From Candidatus Methylopumilus rimovensis (GTDB lineage Bacteria > Pseudomonadota > Gammaproteobacteria > Burkholderiales > Methylophilaceae), in contig NZ_CP040986.1 of the NCBI RefSeq assembly GCF_006364615.1, positions 620,001 to 684,000 on the forward strand: 64,000 nt of DNA, read 5' to 3'. Both the position numbers and the translations under genes were made by a program. Positions 19,261 through 27,655 of the stretch are shown piece by piece. How positions within the stretch are numbered: the first letter of the stretch is position 1; every line of letters begins with the position of its first letter. The notes under the pieces are model-generated. The model saw only the letters and a list, made by a program, of their open reading frames with translations, searched no databases and was not told the origin of the DNA.

Positions 19261-20121
19261 ATGAAATTTAAAACACAATTTTTACTAATAATTTTTAGTA
19301 TCTTTTTCTCAAACAATATCTTTTCCAAAGAAATAAATAGGTCCTGTGATGAACTATTAAGCGACAACAAGTATGAAGAAGCATTAAAAACAAAGAAAGC
19401 CGAATATAAAGCTGCCTTTTGCCACGGACAAGCTCATTTAAAGCTTTATCATTACGACGAGGCTTTAAATGATTTTAGGTTAGCTAGTAAATTAGCAAAA
19501 AATGATATTGATCATTCTATGGCTGATTTACTCGCAGGGGTATCTTTAAAAGAAGCCAACAAATTAGATGAAGCTCTTTTGTATTTTAAAAATTCCATTT
19601 CGCGTACTGATATTAATAAAGCATTCAAGCGCCTTAACTTAGTTGAAATAGGAGAAATTTTATTACTTCTCGCTAAACATGAGGAAGCAGCAAAATCATT
19701 TCTTGATGCCTACGGACTAGCTGCAAATGATGATGAGCGTGCTTTTAATTTGGATCGAGTTGCTTTTGCTTATGCTTCCATGGGAAATTTCACCAAAGCT
19801 ATAGAGTACGAGTTAAAAGCGAATTTAGCTTTTGAGCGAACAGGTTTACTTGGTGAATATGCAGACTCTGGTATTAATCTCGCTTTGTACTACCTTGAAG
19901 TTAATGATCTTATTCCTGCTGAAAGAACACTTTTAAAATTTGAAAAGCTTGCTCGAGAGAATGGGGGAATATATTACCTCGCTAAAGCTTTATATGCGGA
20001 AAGTAAATATTACAAAAAAAAATCTAATCACGAACTTAGTAAATCAAAATTTGATGAAGCGAATAAGATTGCTAATGATATAGGGGCGGAGGACCTAAAA
20101 GCGCTTTTCAAAGCCATTTAA
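19261..20121 (+). CDS. Exported TPR-repeat protein of unknown function
   Basis: A 286-residue protein with an N-terminal signal peptide (about residues 1-23, ending NIFSKE). It is followed by at least four to five TPR-like helical hairpins (AFCHGQAHLKLYHYDEALNDF; ADLLAGVSLKEANKLDEALLYF; AFAYASMGNFTKAIEYELKAN). Two Cys flank the mature N-terminus (Cys29 and Cys54), possibly a disulfide. No enzymatic motif is visible; such proteins are usually periplasmic scaffolds. It starts 6 bases after ligA, so it probably shares its transcript. It is convergent with the small unknowns to the right. Confidence 0.8.
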   Translation: MKFKTQFLLIIFSIFFSNNIFSKEINRSCDELLSDNKYEEALKTKKAEYKAAFCHGQAHLKLYHYDEALNDFRLASKLAKNDIDHSMADLLAGVSLKEANKLDEALLYFKNSISRTDINKAFKRLNLVEIGEILLLLAKHEEAAKSFLDAYGLAANDDERAFNLDRVAFAYASMGNFTKAIEYELKANLAFERTGLLGEYADSGINLALYYLEVNDLIPAERTLLKFEKLARENGGIYYLAKALYAESKYYKKKSNHELSKSKFDEANKIANDIGAEDLKALFKAI

Positions 20122-20181
20122 TTTAAAGTGTATATACTATTTTACATAATATACATTATACGAAGTTATTAACACTTAAAC

Positions 20182-20406
20182 CTATCTCTGAAAGTCTTTA
20201 AACTGCCGAGGCAATGTATCTTCCTGGACGACAAACTCCATCCCCGCCATAGAACCTACAAAAATTCCAGATTTATACTGCATTCGAACTTTGACCGTAT
20301 TTAAGGAAATTTCTAATTGATCCTTTGCCCTATAATTCAGAATGTATCCAATTACTTTTTTACCATTGTCGGTACAAGTAACTTCCACGGCGTCCTGATT
20401 GTCCAT
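20182..20406 (-). CDS. Small conserved protein of unknown function (74 aa)
   Basis: A short soluble protein predicted to be mostly beta-strand, with alternating hydrophobic residues (VEVTCTDNGKKVIGYILNYR; LEISLNTVKVRMQYKSG). No domain is recognised. It lies 9 bases downstream of the 82-residue gene, which itself follows the exported 123-residue protein by 5 bases. The three therefore look like one small operon. An overlapping frame at 20352-20660 is a shadow of it and its neighbour. About 60 bases without features separate it from the convergent TPR gene. Confidence 0.65.
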   Translation of the reverse strand: MDNQDAVEVTCTDNGKKVIGYILNYRAKDQLEISLNTVKVRMQYKSGIFVGSMAGMEFVVQEDTLPRQFKDFQR

Positions 20407-20415
20407 AAGGGCTTT

Positions 20416-20664
20416 CTATAAGTTATCTTGTATGTTGATAAGTTCTTGTATGGGGTCGTTATATGCTTCGAAAGATTGTTGTGCCCTTTCATACCAATAA
20501 CGGCTATTGGACTCATCACCTTCGATCTTATGAAGTACGGCATGAATCCAATAAGCTTGGCTAGAATGTAAGTCCTGAACGATTTTGTGAGAGGCATCCC
20601 ACGCATCGTTAATAGCGAATGCAATCGCTCGATTAAGTAGCTCCTTGTGTGATGAGCCACTCAT
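20416..20664 (-). CDS. Small conserved helical protein of unknown function (82 aa)
   Basis: Alpha-helical, soluble, with a distinctive pattern: WDASHKIVQ, then WIHAVLHKIEGD, then SRYWYERAQQSF. I recall WDxAHxxVQ ... HAxLHRxEGD ... NxRYWYxRA as a pattern of a widespread conserved hypothetical family in proteobacteria, but no function is known to me. The TPR-like look of the second half (EGDESNSRYWYERA) suggests a helical-repeat fragment. Its ATG follows the stop of the exported 123-residue protein by 5 bases. Confidence 0.7.
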   Translation of the reverse strand: MSGSSHKELLNRAIAFAINDAWDASHKIVQDLHSSQAYWIHAVLHKIEGDESNSRYWYERAQQSFEAYNDPIQELINIQDNL

Positions 20665-20669
20665 AGCGC

Positions 20670-21041
20670 CTAACGGCTATTAAAGAAGCCTATGTTATAG
20701 ACTTTACCATCCATGATTGTTAATTCAGTCTGTTTCCAGGTATTTTTTTCATCAGATTTTACAAGGTTCGCGTAATACCACATCTCAATATTGACTCGTT
20801 TATTAGGATTCGACTTATCTACTGCGGGCCTTCCAATTACTGAACTTGCATTAGTAGGTTTCACTGACATTTCTTTTCTTTCTGGCTCACCCAAAACTTG
20901 AAGAACTCTTTCTTTTGATTTAGCCCCGAAAGTATCTAAAAACTCATTCTCTGTATATAGTTTTTTTCCTTCAGCTAATACATGAAAAGAAATTCCTAAT
21001 GCTATGAATATAAATAATATTTTTTTTAATAATGTAGACAT
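20670..21041 (-). CDS. Exported small protein, possibly BamE/SmpA-like fold
   Basis: 123 residues with a signal peptide (residues 1-23, LFIFIALGISFHVLAEG), no lipobox Cys, so predicted soluble periplasmic. The mature part reads FGAKSKERVLQVLGEPERK, then IEMWYYANLV, then LTIMDGKVYNIGF. A helix-turn with a conserved LGEP followed by strands with WYY and a DGKV hairpin resembles the SmpA/OmlA (BamE) fold. This resemblance is inference only. It is 8 bases from the phnP-like gene upstream and heads the three-gene set of small unknowns. Confidence 0.7.
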   Translation of the reverse strand: MSTLLKKILFIFIALGISFHVLAEGKKLYTENEFLDTFGAKSKERVLQVLGEPERKEMSVKPTNASSVIGRPAVDKSNPNKRVNIEMWYYANLVKSDEKNTWKQTELTIMDGKVYNIGFFNSR

Positions 21042-21049
21042 ATTAACCT

Positions 21050-21823
21050 TTAATTGATGATGATTTTAAGCCCGTCATATCCAACATCGATATGGCCAGG
21101 TAATTCTTTTTTTAATGCTTCATATTCTAAATCATGTGTCATATGAATCAAATATGTTTTCTTTGCTTTTATTCGATTAGCGAAAATTAAACTTTGCTCA
21201 AGATTGATATGTGTATGATGCTCTTTAATGCGTAAACAATCCAAGAGTAGGATGTCTAAACATTCCAAAAGTTTCAGTGAGTTTTCAGGAATATCGGATA
21301 CGTCAGTGAGATAAGCTAAATTTCCAATGCGATAGCCATAGATTTCTGATCTTCCATGGGCAACAGGAATTGGCGTTACAAGTTCGCCAAAAAGCTGAAA
21401 TGGATCATTGACCGGCATTGCTTTTAAAACAGGCATTTCCCAAAACCCTTTAGGTTCGTTCAAAGCATAGCCAAATTTTAATGCAATATGTTCAAGCGAC
21501 TCTTTTTTTCCGTAAATAGGTATTTGCATTTTGTGTAACTGACAAAAAGCTCTTAAATCATCTATGCCATGAAGATGATCTGCGTGAGTATGTGTATAAA
21601 GCACAGCATCAACTCTTGGAATTGATTCTCTTAGAGATTGAAAACGTAAATCAGGGCTGGTATCAATAAGAATATGCTCGCCTGATTTTAATTTAATAAG
21701 GGATGAGCAACGTGTTCGCTTATTTTTCGGATTGACAGATAAGCAAGTTTCACAATTGCATCCAACAACAGGGGTGCCCGCGCTTGATCCACTGCCAAGA
21801 ATGGTTAATTCGAAGGACGGCAT
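21050..21823 (-). CDS. MBL-fold metallohydrolase, PhnP-like
   Basis: Metallo-beta-lactamase-fold phosphodiesterase of the PhnP/RNase Z-related group, 257 residues. N-terminal GSGSSAGTP is followed by a zinc-binding-type CNCETC cluster. The metal motif THTHADHLHGIDDLR (HxHxDH) and later histidines in IPVAHGRSE and YLIHMTHDLE complete the site. In this position, next to tatD, tmk and holB, it is common in betaproteobacteria, where no phosphonate operon is present. Its true substrate is therefore probably a cyclic phosphodiester rather than a C-P lyase product. It overlaps tatD by 19 bases. Confidence 0.85.
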   Translation of the reverse strand: MPSFELTILGSGSSAGTPVVGCNCETCLSVNPKNKRTRCSSLIKLKSGEHILIDTSPDLRFQSLRESIPRVDAVLYTHTHADHLHGIDDLRAFCQLHKMQIPIYGKKESLEHIALKFGYALNEPKGFWEMPVLKAMPVNDPFQLFGELVTPIPVAHGRSEIYGYRIGNLAYLTDVSDIPENSLKLLECLDILLLDCLRIKEHHTHINLEQSLIFANRIKAKKTYLIHMTHDLEYEALKKELPGHIDVGYDGLKIIIN

Positions 21824-22587
21824 TTTGAAAAAAGCTTAAAGAAATTTTGTGTGGTTGCTTCACCAACCTCTTCCACTGGAATATTTTTTAGTTTTGCAAT
21901 TTCCTCTGCCACATGAATCACATTGGATGGATCATTTATTTTACCTCGATAAGGCACAGGCGCCAGATATGGGGAGTCAGTCTCAATAAGAATCCGATCA
22001 AGTGGAATAGCTTTCACAACTTCTTTAAGATCTGTTGCATTTTTAAATGTTACAATGCCTGAGAATGAAATATAGAAATTAAGTTTAATAGCCTCGAAAG
22101 CTACATCAAGGGATTCTGTAAAGCAGTGCATTACACCACCTACATGATTTGCGCCCTCCTCTCGCATAATTTTTAAAGTATCCTCTGCTGCATTTCGTGT
22201 ATGAATAATAAGAGGTAAATTTGATTGAATAGCAGCTTTAATATGTGTTCTAAAACGATCCCTTTGCCATGAAAGATCGCCTAGCACTCTAAAATAATCT
22301 AGTCCGGTTTCGCCAATAGCTACAACCTTTTTCTCTTTAGTAAAGCGACATAACTCATCCACAGAAGGTTCTTCAATATCTTCGCAATCCGGATGAACGC
22401 CAACAGATGCAAAAATATGTGGATATGTATTTGCAATCTTAAAAATGTCGGGTAATTTATCCAAAGTAACGCTCACACATAAGGCATGGGTAACTTTATT
22501 AGATGACATCTTGGAAAGAATAGAATCTATATTTTGATATAGCTCTGGAAAATTAATGTGGCAATGAGAATCTACAAAGCTTGTCAT
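21805..22587 (-). CDS. tatD: TatD-family metal-dependent deoxyribonuclease
   Basis: TIM-barrel metal-dependent hydrolase with 3'-5' exonuclease activity in characterised members; the homolog in this operon position is usually YcfH. The motifs are DSHCHINF at the N-terminus, GLDYFRV, IIHTRNAAEDT, GVMHCFTE and ETDSPYLAPVPYRG, which cover all metal ligands. At 260 residues it is full length. Its start overlaps the holB stop by 4 bases, and its tail overlaps the phnP-like gene, so tmk-holB-tatD-phnP form one tightly coupled unit. Confidence 0.93.
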   Translation of the reverse strand: MTSFVDSHCHINFPELYQNIDSILSKMSSNKVTHALCVSVTLDKLPDIFKIANTYPHIFASVGVHPDCEDIEEPSVDELCRFTKEKKVVAIGETGLDYFRVLGDLSWQRDRFRTHIKAAIQSNLPLIIHTRNAAEDTLKIMREEGANHVGGVMHCFTESLDVAFEAIKLNFYISFSGIVTFKNATDLKEVVKAIPLDRILIETDSPYLAPVPYRGKINDPSNVIHVAEEIAKLKNIPVEEVGEATTQNFFKLFSKCRPSN

Positions 22588-23576
22588 GATGGCTCAAAAA
22601 TTTGTTTGTATTTAATAAAAATATTTTGCAGTTGAAGCTCCTGATTAACTGGATGTGATGCAATTTTTTTTAATTCATTTAATTCGTTTGTAAATAAAAG
22701 CAAGGTATTAAGATTAATTTGTTTTGCTTGAGAGTGAATGAGCTTCTCTTCATTTGTAAAATAATAACTCTGTTGCGTATGGAAGCTTAGCAATAAATCA
22801 AAAGCCCATTTTTGAATCATATTTAATGTCCAATCAAGCCCTTGAGTCAGAATTGCATAATTAACTTTAGTGATATCGATATTATGGCCTTGAGATAATA
22901 ATTGGGTAACAACCTCGCGCTCCGATTTATTTTCTAATTCTTTGATAGCATTAAATGGTGAGCCACCAGTAAATGAGAGCAAACTTTCCTCAAGGACTAT
23001 ATTTTGATCAATCAAAAACAAATTGGCCTCATCTAATGATGGGCCTCGAAGGTCTAATAATTGGCAACGACTTCGGATAGTAGCAATTAGTTTTTGTATT
23101 TGGCTTGATAAAAGAATGAATAGAGTATTTTCTGGTGGCTCCTCTAAAATTTTAAGCAGCGCATTAGATGCTGCCTGATTAAGGGAGTCTGCTGGTTGAA
23201 TCAAAACAACACGTTTACCGCTTACTTGATGAGCTGAAAGTTCTAAATATTCTGAGAGCTCTCGAATTTGATCAATTACAATATTTTTTTTACGAATAGT
23301 TTTTCTTTTTGATGACTCATCATCCTCACTTTCAATAGGGGCGATATGTTTGAAATCAGGATGTGACTCAGGAAACCACTGGCAACTTGAACATACCTCG
23401 CAAGGAAAATGATTAGCAAGAGGGTTTTGACATAAATATGATTTTGTAAATTTCATTGCAAAATCATATTTTCCAATGCCTTCTTTGCCTTTTAGAATTA
23501 AAGCGTGAGGAAGCTTTTCATTTTCATGAATAGCAATCCAAGCATCTTTAAACCAAGGATAAATAGAGTTCATCAT
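22584..23576 (-). CDS. holB: DNA polymerase III subunit delta prime
   Basis: Part of the clamp loader that places the beta clamp on DNA. The N-terminal AAA+ core has LKGKEGIGKYDFAMKF, a P-loop variant, and a four-Cys zinc module (CQNP...CEVCSSC). Sensor 1 region LLKILEEPPENTLFILL and the SRC motif (ATIRSRCQLL) are as in other delta-prime subunits. At 330 residues it is normal length. It overlaps the tmk stop by 4 bases and tatD by 4 bases. Confidence 0.95.
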   Translation of the reverse strand: MMNSIYPWFKDAWIAIHENEKLPHALILKGKEGIGKYDFAMKFTKSYLCQNPLANHFPCEVCSSCQWFPESHPDFKHIAPIESEDDESSKRKTIRKKNIVIDQIRELSEYLELSAHQVSGKRVVLIQPADSLNQAASNALLKILEEPPENTLFILLSSQIQKLIATIRSRCQLLDLRGPSLDEANLFLIDQNIVLEESLLSFTGGSPFNAIKELENKSEREVVTQLLSQGHNIDITKVNYAILTQGLDWTLNMIQKWAFDLLLSFHTQQSYYFTNEEKLIHSQAKQINLNTLLLFTNELNELKKIASHPVNQELQLQNIFIKYKQIFEPS

Positions 23577-24187
23577 AAAATAGTCTTAATTGCCTTAATG
23601 ACATCTTGAGCTACAGATTCAATAGCTTGATTTGCATTAATAATCTTATAACGTTTAGGGTTTTGTCTCGCGAGGTCTAGGTATACATTTCTAAGACGAT
23701 TAAAAAAAGATTCATCTTCTTTTTCAAACTTATCGGGAGATCTATTTTTCTTTAAACGTTCAATACTTATTTCAACAGGTAAATCAAATAACAAAGTAAG
23801 ATCAGCCTTGAGTTCTGGATGCACCCACGATTCAAGCACTTCAATTTTAGCGTAAGATACTTGTTTGCCACCATATTGATAAGCATAGGTAGCATCAGTA
23901 AAACGATCAGATACTACAAATACACCCTTATCAAGTGCTGGCTTGATAATTTCTGCGATATGTTGCTTTCTAGCTGCAAACATAAGAAGTGTTTCTGTTT
24001 CAGGGTCCATCTCATCATGAAGAAGCAATTCTCTTAATTTTTCTCCAAGTTTTGTTCCTCCAGGCTCTCTTGTTCTTATAACGTCAATTTTTTGTAATTC
24101 GAGAAAAGATATAACTTCGTCAATATGCGAACTTTTCCCTGCACCATCCACGCCTTCAAATGTAATAAATTTACCTTTGTTTATCAT
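23573..24187 (-). CDS. tmk: Thymidylate kinase
   Basis: Phosphorylates dTMP to dTDP for DNA synthesis. The P-loop EGVDGAGKSSH is at residues 10-20. The DR(F/Y) motif follows as TREPGGTKLGEKLRELLL and VVSDRFTDATYAYQYGG, and the LID is LKKNRSPDKFEKED. The 204-residue length is typical. It overlaps mltG upstream by 4 bases and holB downstream by 4 bases, so the whole pabC-mltG-tmk-holB-tatD stretch is translationally coupled. Confidence 0.97.
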   Translation of the reverse strand: MINKGKFITFEGVDGAGKSSHIDEVISFLELQKIDVIRTREPGGTKLGEKLRELLLHDEMDPETETLLMFAARKQHIAEIIKPALDKGVFVVSDRFTDATYAYQYGGKQVSYAKIEVLESWVHPELKADLTLLFDLPVEISIERLKKNRSPDKFEKEDESFFNRLRNVYLDLARQNPKRYKIINANQAIESVAQDVIKAIKTIL

Positions 24188-25164
24188 TTAATCTGATACT
24201 TTCTGACAGCGTTATTATGTTCATTTAAATTGGCAGAAAAGTAATGTGTACCATCACCTTTGCCCACAAAATAAAGAGTATCTGTTTTTGTGGGGTGAAG
24301 AGCAGCTCGAATAGAAATTAACCCTGGCATTGTTATAGGGCCTGGAGGCAATCCCTCTCTTGTATATGTATTGTAAGGTGTGTCCGTAATCAAATCCTTT
24401 TTTGTAATATCTCCAGTAAACTTTTTACCGAGTCCATATATTACTGTAGGATCGCTCTGTAATTTCATATTAATACTTAATCGATGTATAAATACTCCAG
24501 AGATAAGATTCGCTTCTATTGACTTGCCTGTTTCTTTTTCAATAATAGAAGCCATTGTGAGAGCTTCATAGCTATTTTTGTAAGGGGCCTCTTCTGATCG
24601 ATGAGCCCATTCATAATTTAATTTTTTTTGCATCGCCTTATAAGCTCTTTTTAGAATTTCAATGTCGGTAGTATTTCTACTGAAATAATAAGTGTCAGGA
24701 AAGAATTGCCCTTCAGCTGACTCATATGGAATTCCAACTGCAATAGCAATAGCTTTTGTATCGTATGGTTTCATTGTTTTTTTGATACTATCGTTCGCTT
24801 TTATTTTTTCTAACATCGAATGAAGGTCTTGTCCTTCTATAAAAGTAATAGAGCCTTCAGTGGCGCGCCCATCGACAAAAGATTTCAATAATTGGTAAGG
24901 TGTAATATTTGGATTAAGATTATAGTTGCCAGGCCTTAGTTTTCTTGACTGCCCCAAAGCTTTGGTAAGGATGATGAATCTCCAAGGTTCATTAAGAATT
25001 TTTTCATCAACGAGCTGAAAAGCAATCGTTTTTAGACTGCAGCCAGGTTCGATTTCTATAGACAAATCTGATTTATTGATGCGAAGTGGCGTTATTAGAA
25101 AATGAACGATCCAAACTAGGATGGGAATAAAAAGAATTATTAACCGAATAAGCCATTTTTTCAT
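24184..25164 (-). CDS. mltG: Endolytic murein transglycosylase MltG
   Basis: Inner-membrane lytic transglycosylase (YceG/DUF1343-type) that cleaves nascent glycan strands and sets their length. One N-terminal membrane segment (about residues 5-25) is followed by a LysM-like region (IEPGCSLKTIAFQLV). The catalytic domain contains the catalytic Glu in MASIIEKETG, and the PYNTYTREGLPPGPITMPG signature. The 326-residue length is normal. Neighbours pabC and tmk match the usual pabC-mltG-tmk order. Confidence 0.95.
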   Translation of the reverse strand: MKKWLIRLIILFIPILVWIVHFLITPLRINKSDLSIEIEPGCSLKTIAFQLVDEKILNEPWRFIILTKALGQSRKLRPGNYNLNPNITPYQLLKSFVDGRATEGSITFIEGQDLHSMLEKIKANDSIKKTMKPYDTKAIAIAVGIPYESAEGQFFPDTYYFSRNTTDIEILKRAYKAMQKKLNYEWAHRSEEAPYKNSYEALTMASIIEKETGKSIEANLISGVFIHRLSINMKLQSDPTVIYGLGKKFTGDITKKDLITDTPYNTYTREGLPPGPITMPGLISIRAALHPTKTDTLYFVGKGDGTHYFSANLNEHNNAVRKYQIK

Positions 25165-25976
25165 GTATTAAAATTCTCAAGTGACTGGTTAAATAGTGAA
25201 GCTAATTCTTGATGCTGCCAAAGCTTATTTTTAATTTCTTTAACTTGTAAAACACCAAATAAACTGTTTGTTATGAAGACCTCATCACTCTCTAAAAGTT
25301 TATTTAACTTAAATGTCGTCTCTTTAATTTTAAAACCTAATTTCATTGAGATTTTAATAATCAATTCCCTTGTAACTCCCTTAATGCCTACTTGGCTTAT
25401 CTTTGGCGTGTAAATAGTGTTTCCAATGCGCATAAAGATATTGCTGGATATGCATTCGATCACATAGCCATTCTGATCAAGAAGAATGCCATCAGCATAA
25501 TGGTCACCCTTCCACTCTTGTCTTGCCATAATGTTTTCTAATCGATTGAGATGTTTAACGCCTGAAAGAATAGAAGGATTAAGCTTTTGCTTGCATACGC
25601 AGAGATTAACGCCAAGGTTAAAATATTCTTTGGGGTAAATTGGCATTTTAGTTTTAATTAAAAAACGATTATGCACAATATCCTCACTAAATTTATAGCC
25701 TCGCTCACTATTACCTCTAGAAATAATAAATTTTCCCACTGACTTTTTCTTAGACTTAAATAAAGTATTAATATCAGTTAGTAAATCTTTTTCTTTTGGA
25801 GGGGTAATTTTTAACGCAAGACAGTCTTCTACTATTTTTTTGTAGTGATGTTTCCAATGAAGCACTTTTTTATTTTCTACAACAAAGGTTCTAAAAATTC
25901 CATCGCCATATTGAAATGCGCGATCAAAAGGACTGATCTTCTGGAATGTGCCATTAATGAGGAATTGTTTTGACAA
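25161..25976 (-). CDS. pabC: Aminodeoxychorismate lyase (class IV PLP enzyme)
   Basis: Converts 4-amino-4-deoxychorismate to p-aminobenzoate for folate. A class IV aminotransferase fold of 271 residues; N-terminal FDRAFQYGDGIFRTFVVE, the PLP-lysine segment SGVKHLNRLENIMAR, and the cofactor-phosphate region CISSNIFM are as in PabC. The start is TTG (25976), since no ATG lies near and the N-terminal strand begins at once. Coupled to mltG by a 4-base overlap. A D-amino-acid or branched-chain transaminase is the alternative, but gene order favours PabC. Confidence 0.9.
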   Translation of the reverse strand: MSKQFLINGTFQKISPFDRAFQYGDGIFRTFVVENKKVLHWKHHYKKIVEDCLALKITPPKEKDLLTDINTLFKSKKKSVGKFIISRGNSERGYKFSEDIVHNRFLIKTKMPIYPKEYFNLGVNLCVCKQKLNPSILSGVKHLNRLENIMARQEWKGDHYADGILLDQNGYVIECISSNIFMRIGNTIYTPKISQVGIKGVTRELIIKISMKLGFKIKETTFKLNKLLESDEVFITNSLFGVLQVKEIKNKLWQHQELASLFNQSLENFNT

Positions 25977-26039
25977 GTTATACAGCCGATTATGAAGTAA
26001 TTAATGAGTTCATTTTAGATTAAACCCATTTGTAAGAAC

Positions 26040-27272
26040 CTATATTTTTTTAAACACAAGGCTTCCGTTGGTGCCGCCAAAACCGAAGTTATTTTTGAGT
26101 GCAACATCAATTTTCATTGATCTTGCTTCATTGGCACAATAATCAAGATCGCATTCGGGGTCTTGGTTAAAAATATTAATTGTTGGTGGGGAAATTTGAT
26201 TATAAATAGCCAATACCGTAAAAACAGATTCGATGCCGCCTGCCCCACCTAATAAATGTCCTGTCATTGATTTTGTAGAATTCACAACGAGTTTATTAGC
26301 GAAGTCTCCGAATGTAGCTTTAATGGCATTAGTTTCATTAAGATCACCAAGAGGTGTTGATGTGCCATGCGCATTAATATACTGCACATTATCTGTATTA
26401 ACATTTGCATTTTTTAATGCATTGACAATAGAACGTCTCGGCCCATCCATGTTGGGAGCGGTAATATGATAAGCGTCTGCACTCATGCCATAACCTGAAA
26501 GCTCTGCATAAATTTTGGCGCCCCTTTGTTTTGCATGTTCGTATTCCTCAAGCACCATAACGCCAGCGCCTTCACCAATAACAAAACCATCGCGGTCTTT
26601 ATCCCAAGGACGGCTTGCCGTTTTTGGATCGTCATTACGTGATGAAAGTGCTTTTGCTGCAGAAAATCCAGCCACTGATAATTCAGTAATAGCTGCTTCT
26701 GACCCTCCCGCCAACATTACGTCAGCATCGCCATATTCAATCATTCGCGCCGCATCACCAATTGAATGGGTGCCTGTTGTACATGCAGTGACAATTGAAA
26801 CATTAGGGCCTTTCAAATTAAGCATAATAGAAAGATTGCCAGATATCATATTGATAATTGTGCCTGGAATAAAAAATGGCGAAACTTTACGAACGCCACC
26901 CTCATCAAACACATCGCTTGTAGATTCAATTAAATTAATTCCGCCAATACCTGAACCAACAGACACACCAATGCGCTCGCTATTGTTATCATTAATTTCA
27001 ATACCAGAATCTTTAAACGCTTCAATACCTGCTGCAATACCGAATTGAATGAAAGTATCCATACGGCGCGCATCTTTAGGTGGAATGTATGCAAGTGGGT
27101 CGAAATTTTTGACTTCACCTGCTATTTGAGAGGGAAAGGTTGAGCAGTCAAATTTGGTAATTTTACCTATACCAGATTGGCCGTTAATGATATTAGCCCA
27201 AGATTCTTTTACCCCTATACCTACGGGGGTAATCAAACCTAAGCCGGTGACTACAACTCTTCTCTTCGACAT
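26040..27272 (-). CDS. fabF: 3-oxoacyl-[acyl-carrier-protein] synthase II
   Basis: Elongating condensing enzyme of type II fatty-acid synthesis. The Cys-His-His triad is visible: Cys164 in TACTTGTHSIGD, His in INAHGTSTPLGD, and His in KSMTGHLLGGAGG. The C-terminal NNFGFGGTNGSLVF is also conserved. The 410-residue length is normal. It follows acpP after 51 bases containing a strong hairpin (27281-27312). A reverse-frame open stretch of 177 codons inside it is a shadow. Confidence 0.98.
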   Translation of the reverse strand: MSKRRVVVTGLGLITPVGIGVKESWANIINGQSGIGKITKFDCSTFPSQIAGEVKNFDPLAYIPPKDARRMDTFIQFGIAAGIEAFKDSGIEINDNNSERIGVSVGSGIGGINLIESTSDVFDEGGVRKVSPFFIPGTIINMISGNLSIMLNLKGPNVSIVTACTTGTHSIGDAARMIEYGDADVMLAGGSEAAITELSVAGFSAAKALSSRNDDPKTASRPWDKDRDGFVIGEGAGVMVLEEYEHAKQRGAKIYAELSGYGMSADAYHITAPNMDGPRRSIVNALKNANVNTDNVQYINAHGTSTPLGDLNETNAIKATFGDFANKLVVNSTKSMTGHLLGGAGGIESVFTVLAIYNQISPPTINIFNQDPECDLDYCANEARSMKIDVALKNNFGFGGTNGSLVFKKI

Positions 27273-27280
27273 GGATTTAA

Positions 27281-27312
27281 CCCAACCCTTTCAAAATCTA
27301 GAAAAGGTTAGG
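27281..27312 (-). promoter_or_regulatory. Intercistronic hairpin between acpP and fabF
   Basis: On the reverse-strand transcript, 27312-27301 can pair with 27292-27281 in an uninterrupted 12-base-pair stem (including G-U pairs), closing an 8-base loop. There is no U-tract after it, so it is not a classical terminator. It covers the region just upstream of the fabF start, where the only Shine-Dalgarno-like G-rich bases lie. It may stabilise acpP mRNA or damp fabF translation (inference). Confidence 0.5.
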
Positions 27313-27323
27313 CAACATTTGAA

Positions 27324-27560
27324 TTATTTTAAATTTTTGTTGATGTAATCAACAGCTTGCTGAACTGTAGTAATCTTTTCAGCTTCTTCGTCAGGAATTT
27401 CACAATCAAACTCTTCTTCTAACGCCATTACGAGCTCAACTGTATCAAGTGAATCAGCGCCTAAATCATCTACAAATGATGATGTATTTTTTACATCAGC
27501 TTCTTTGGTGCCGAGTTGTTCTGCAACAATTTTTTTTACACGTTGTTCGATGTCAGACAT
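27324..27560 (-). CDS. acpP: Acyl carrier protein
   Basis: Carries growing acyl chains on 4'-phosphopantetheine. The 78-residue acidic protein has the DSL motif [19 protein letters not shown] with the modified Ser37. The start is supported by an AAAAGGGG ribosome-binding site about 8 bases upstream. The position between fabG and fabF is standard. The 95-base gap to fabG upstream holds two small hairpins. Acyl carrier protein is needed in large amounts, which fits a separate leader and the hairpin after its stop codon. Confidence 0.98.
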   Translation of the reverse strand: MSDIEQRVKKIVAEQLGTKEADVKNTSSFVDDLGADSLDTVELVMALEEEFDCEIPDEEAEKITTVQQAVDYINKNLK

Positions 27561-27585
27561 CTAAAATACCCCTTTTATTTAAGAA

Positions 27586-27626
27586 ATGGCACAGAAGCCA
27601 TACATTATTTTAACAAATCTTGTTAA
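27586..27626 (-). promoter_or_regulatory. Leader of acpP with two short inverted repeats
   Basis: In the 95 bases between fabG and acpP, ATGGC (27586-27590) pairs with GCCAT (27597-27601), and TTAACAA (27610-27616) pairs with TTGTTAA (27620-27626). Neither is followed by a run of T on the transcribed strand, so they look like leader structure rather than terminators. Their role is unknown. Confidence 0.3.
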
Positions 27627-27655
27627 GAATTTTGTAATAAAGTTAAAAAAATAAC

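Noticed and set aside
20352-20660. 102-codon reverse frame overlapping two small genes
   Set aside because: It covers the 82-residue gene in another frame; the latter has a protein-like pattern and tight spacing to its neighbours.
26515-27048. 177-codon open frame on the plus strand
   Set aside because: Antisense shadow of fabF, which has all catalytic motifs; the product is a low-complexity Pro/Ser/Ala-rich sequence.
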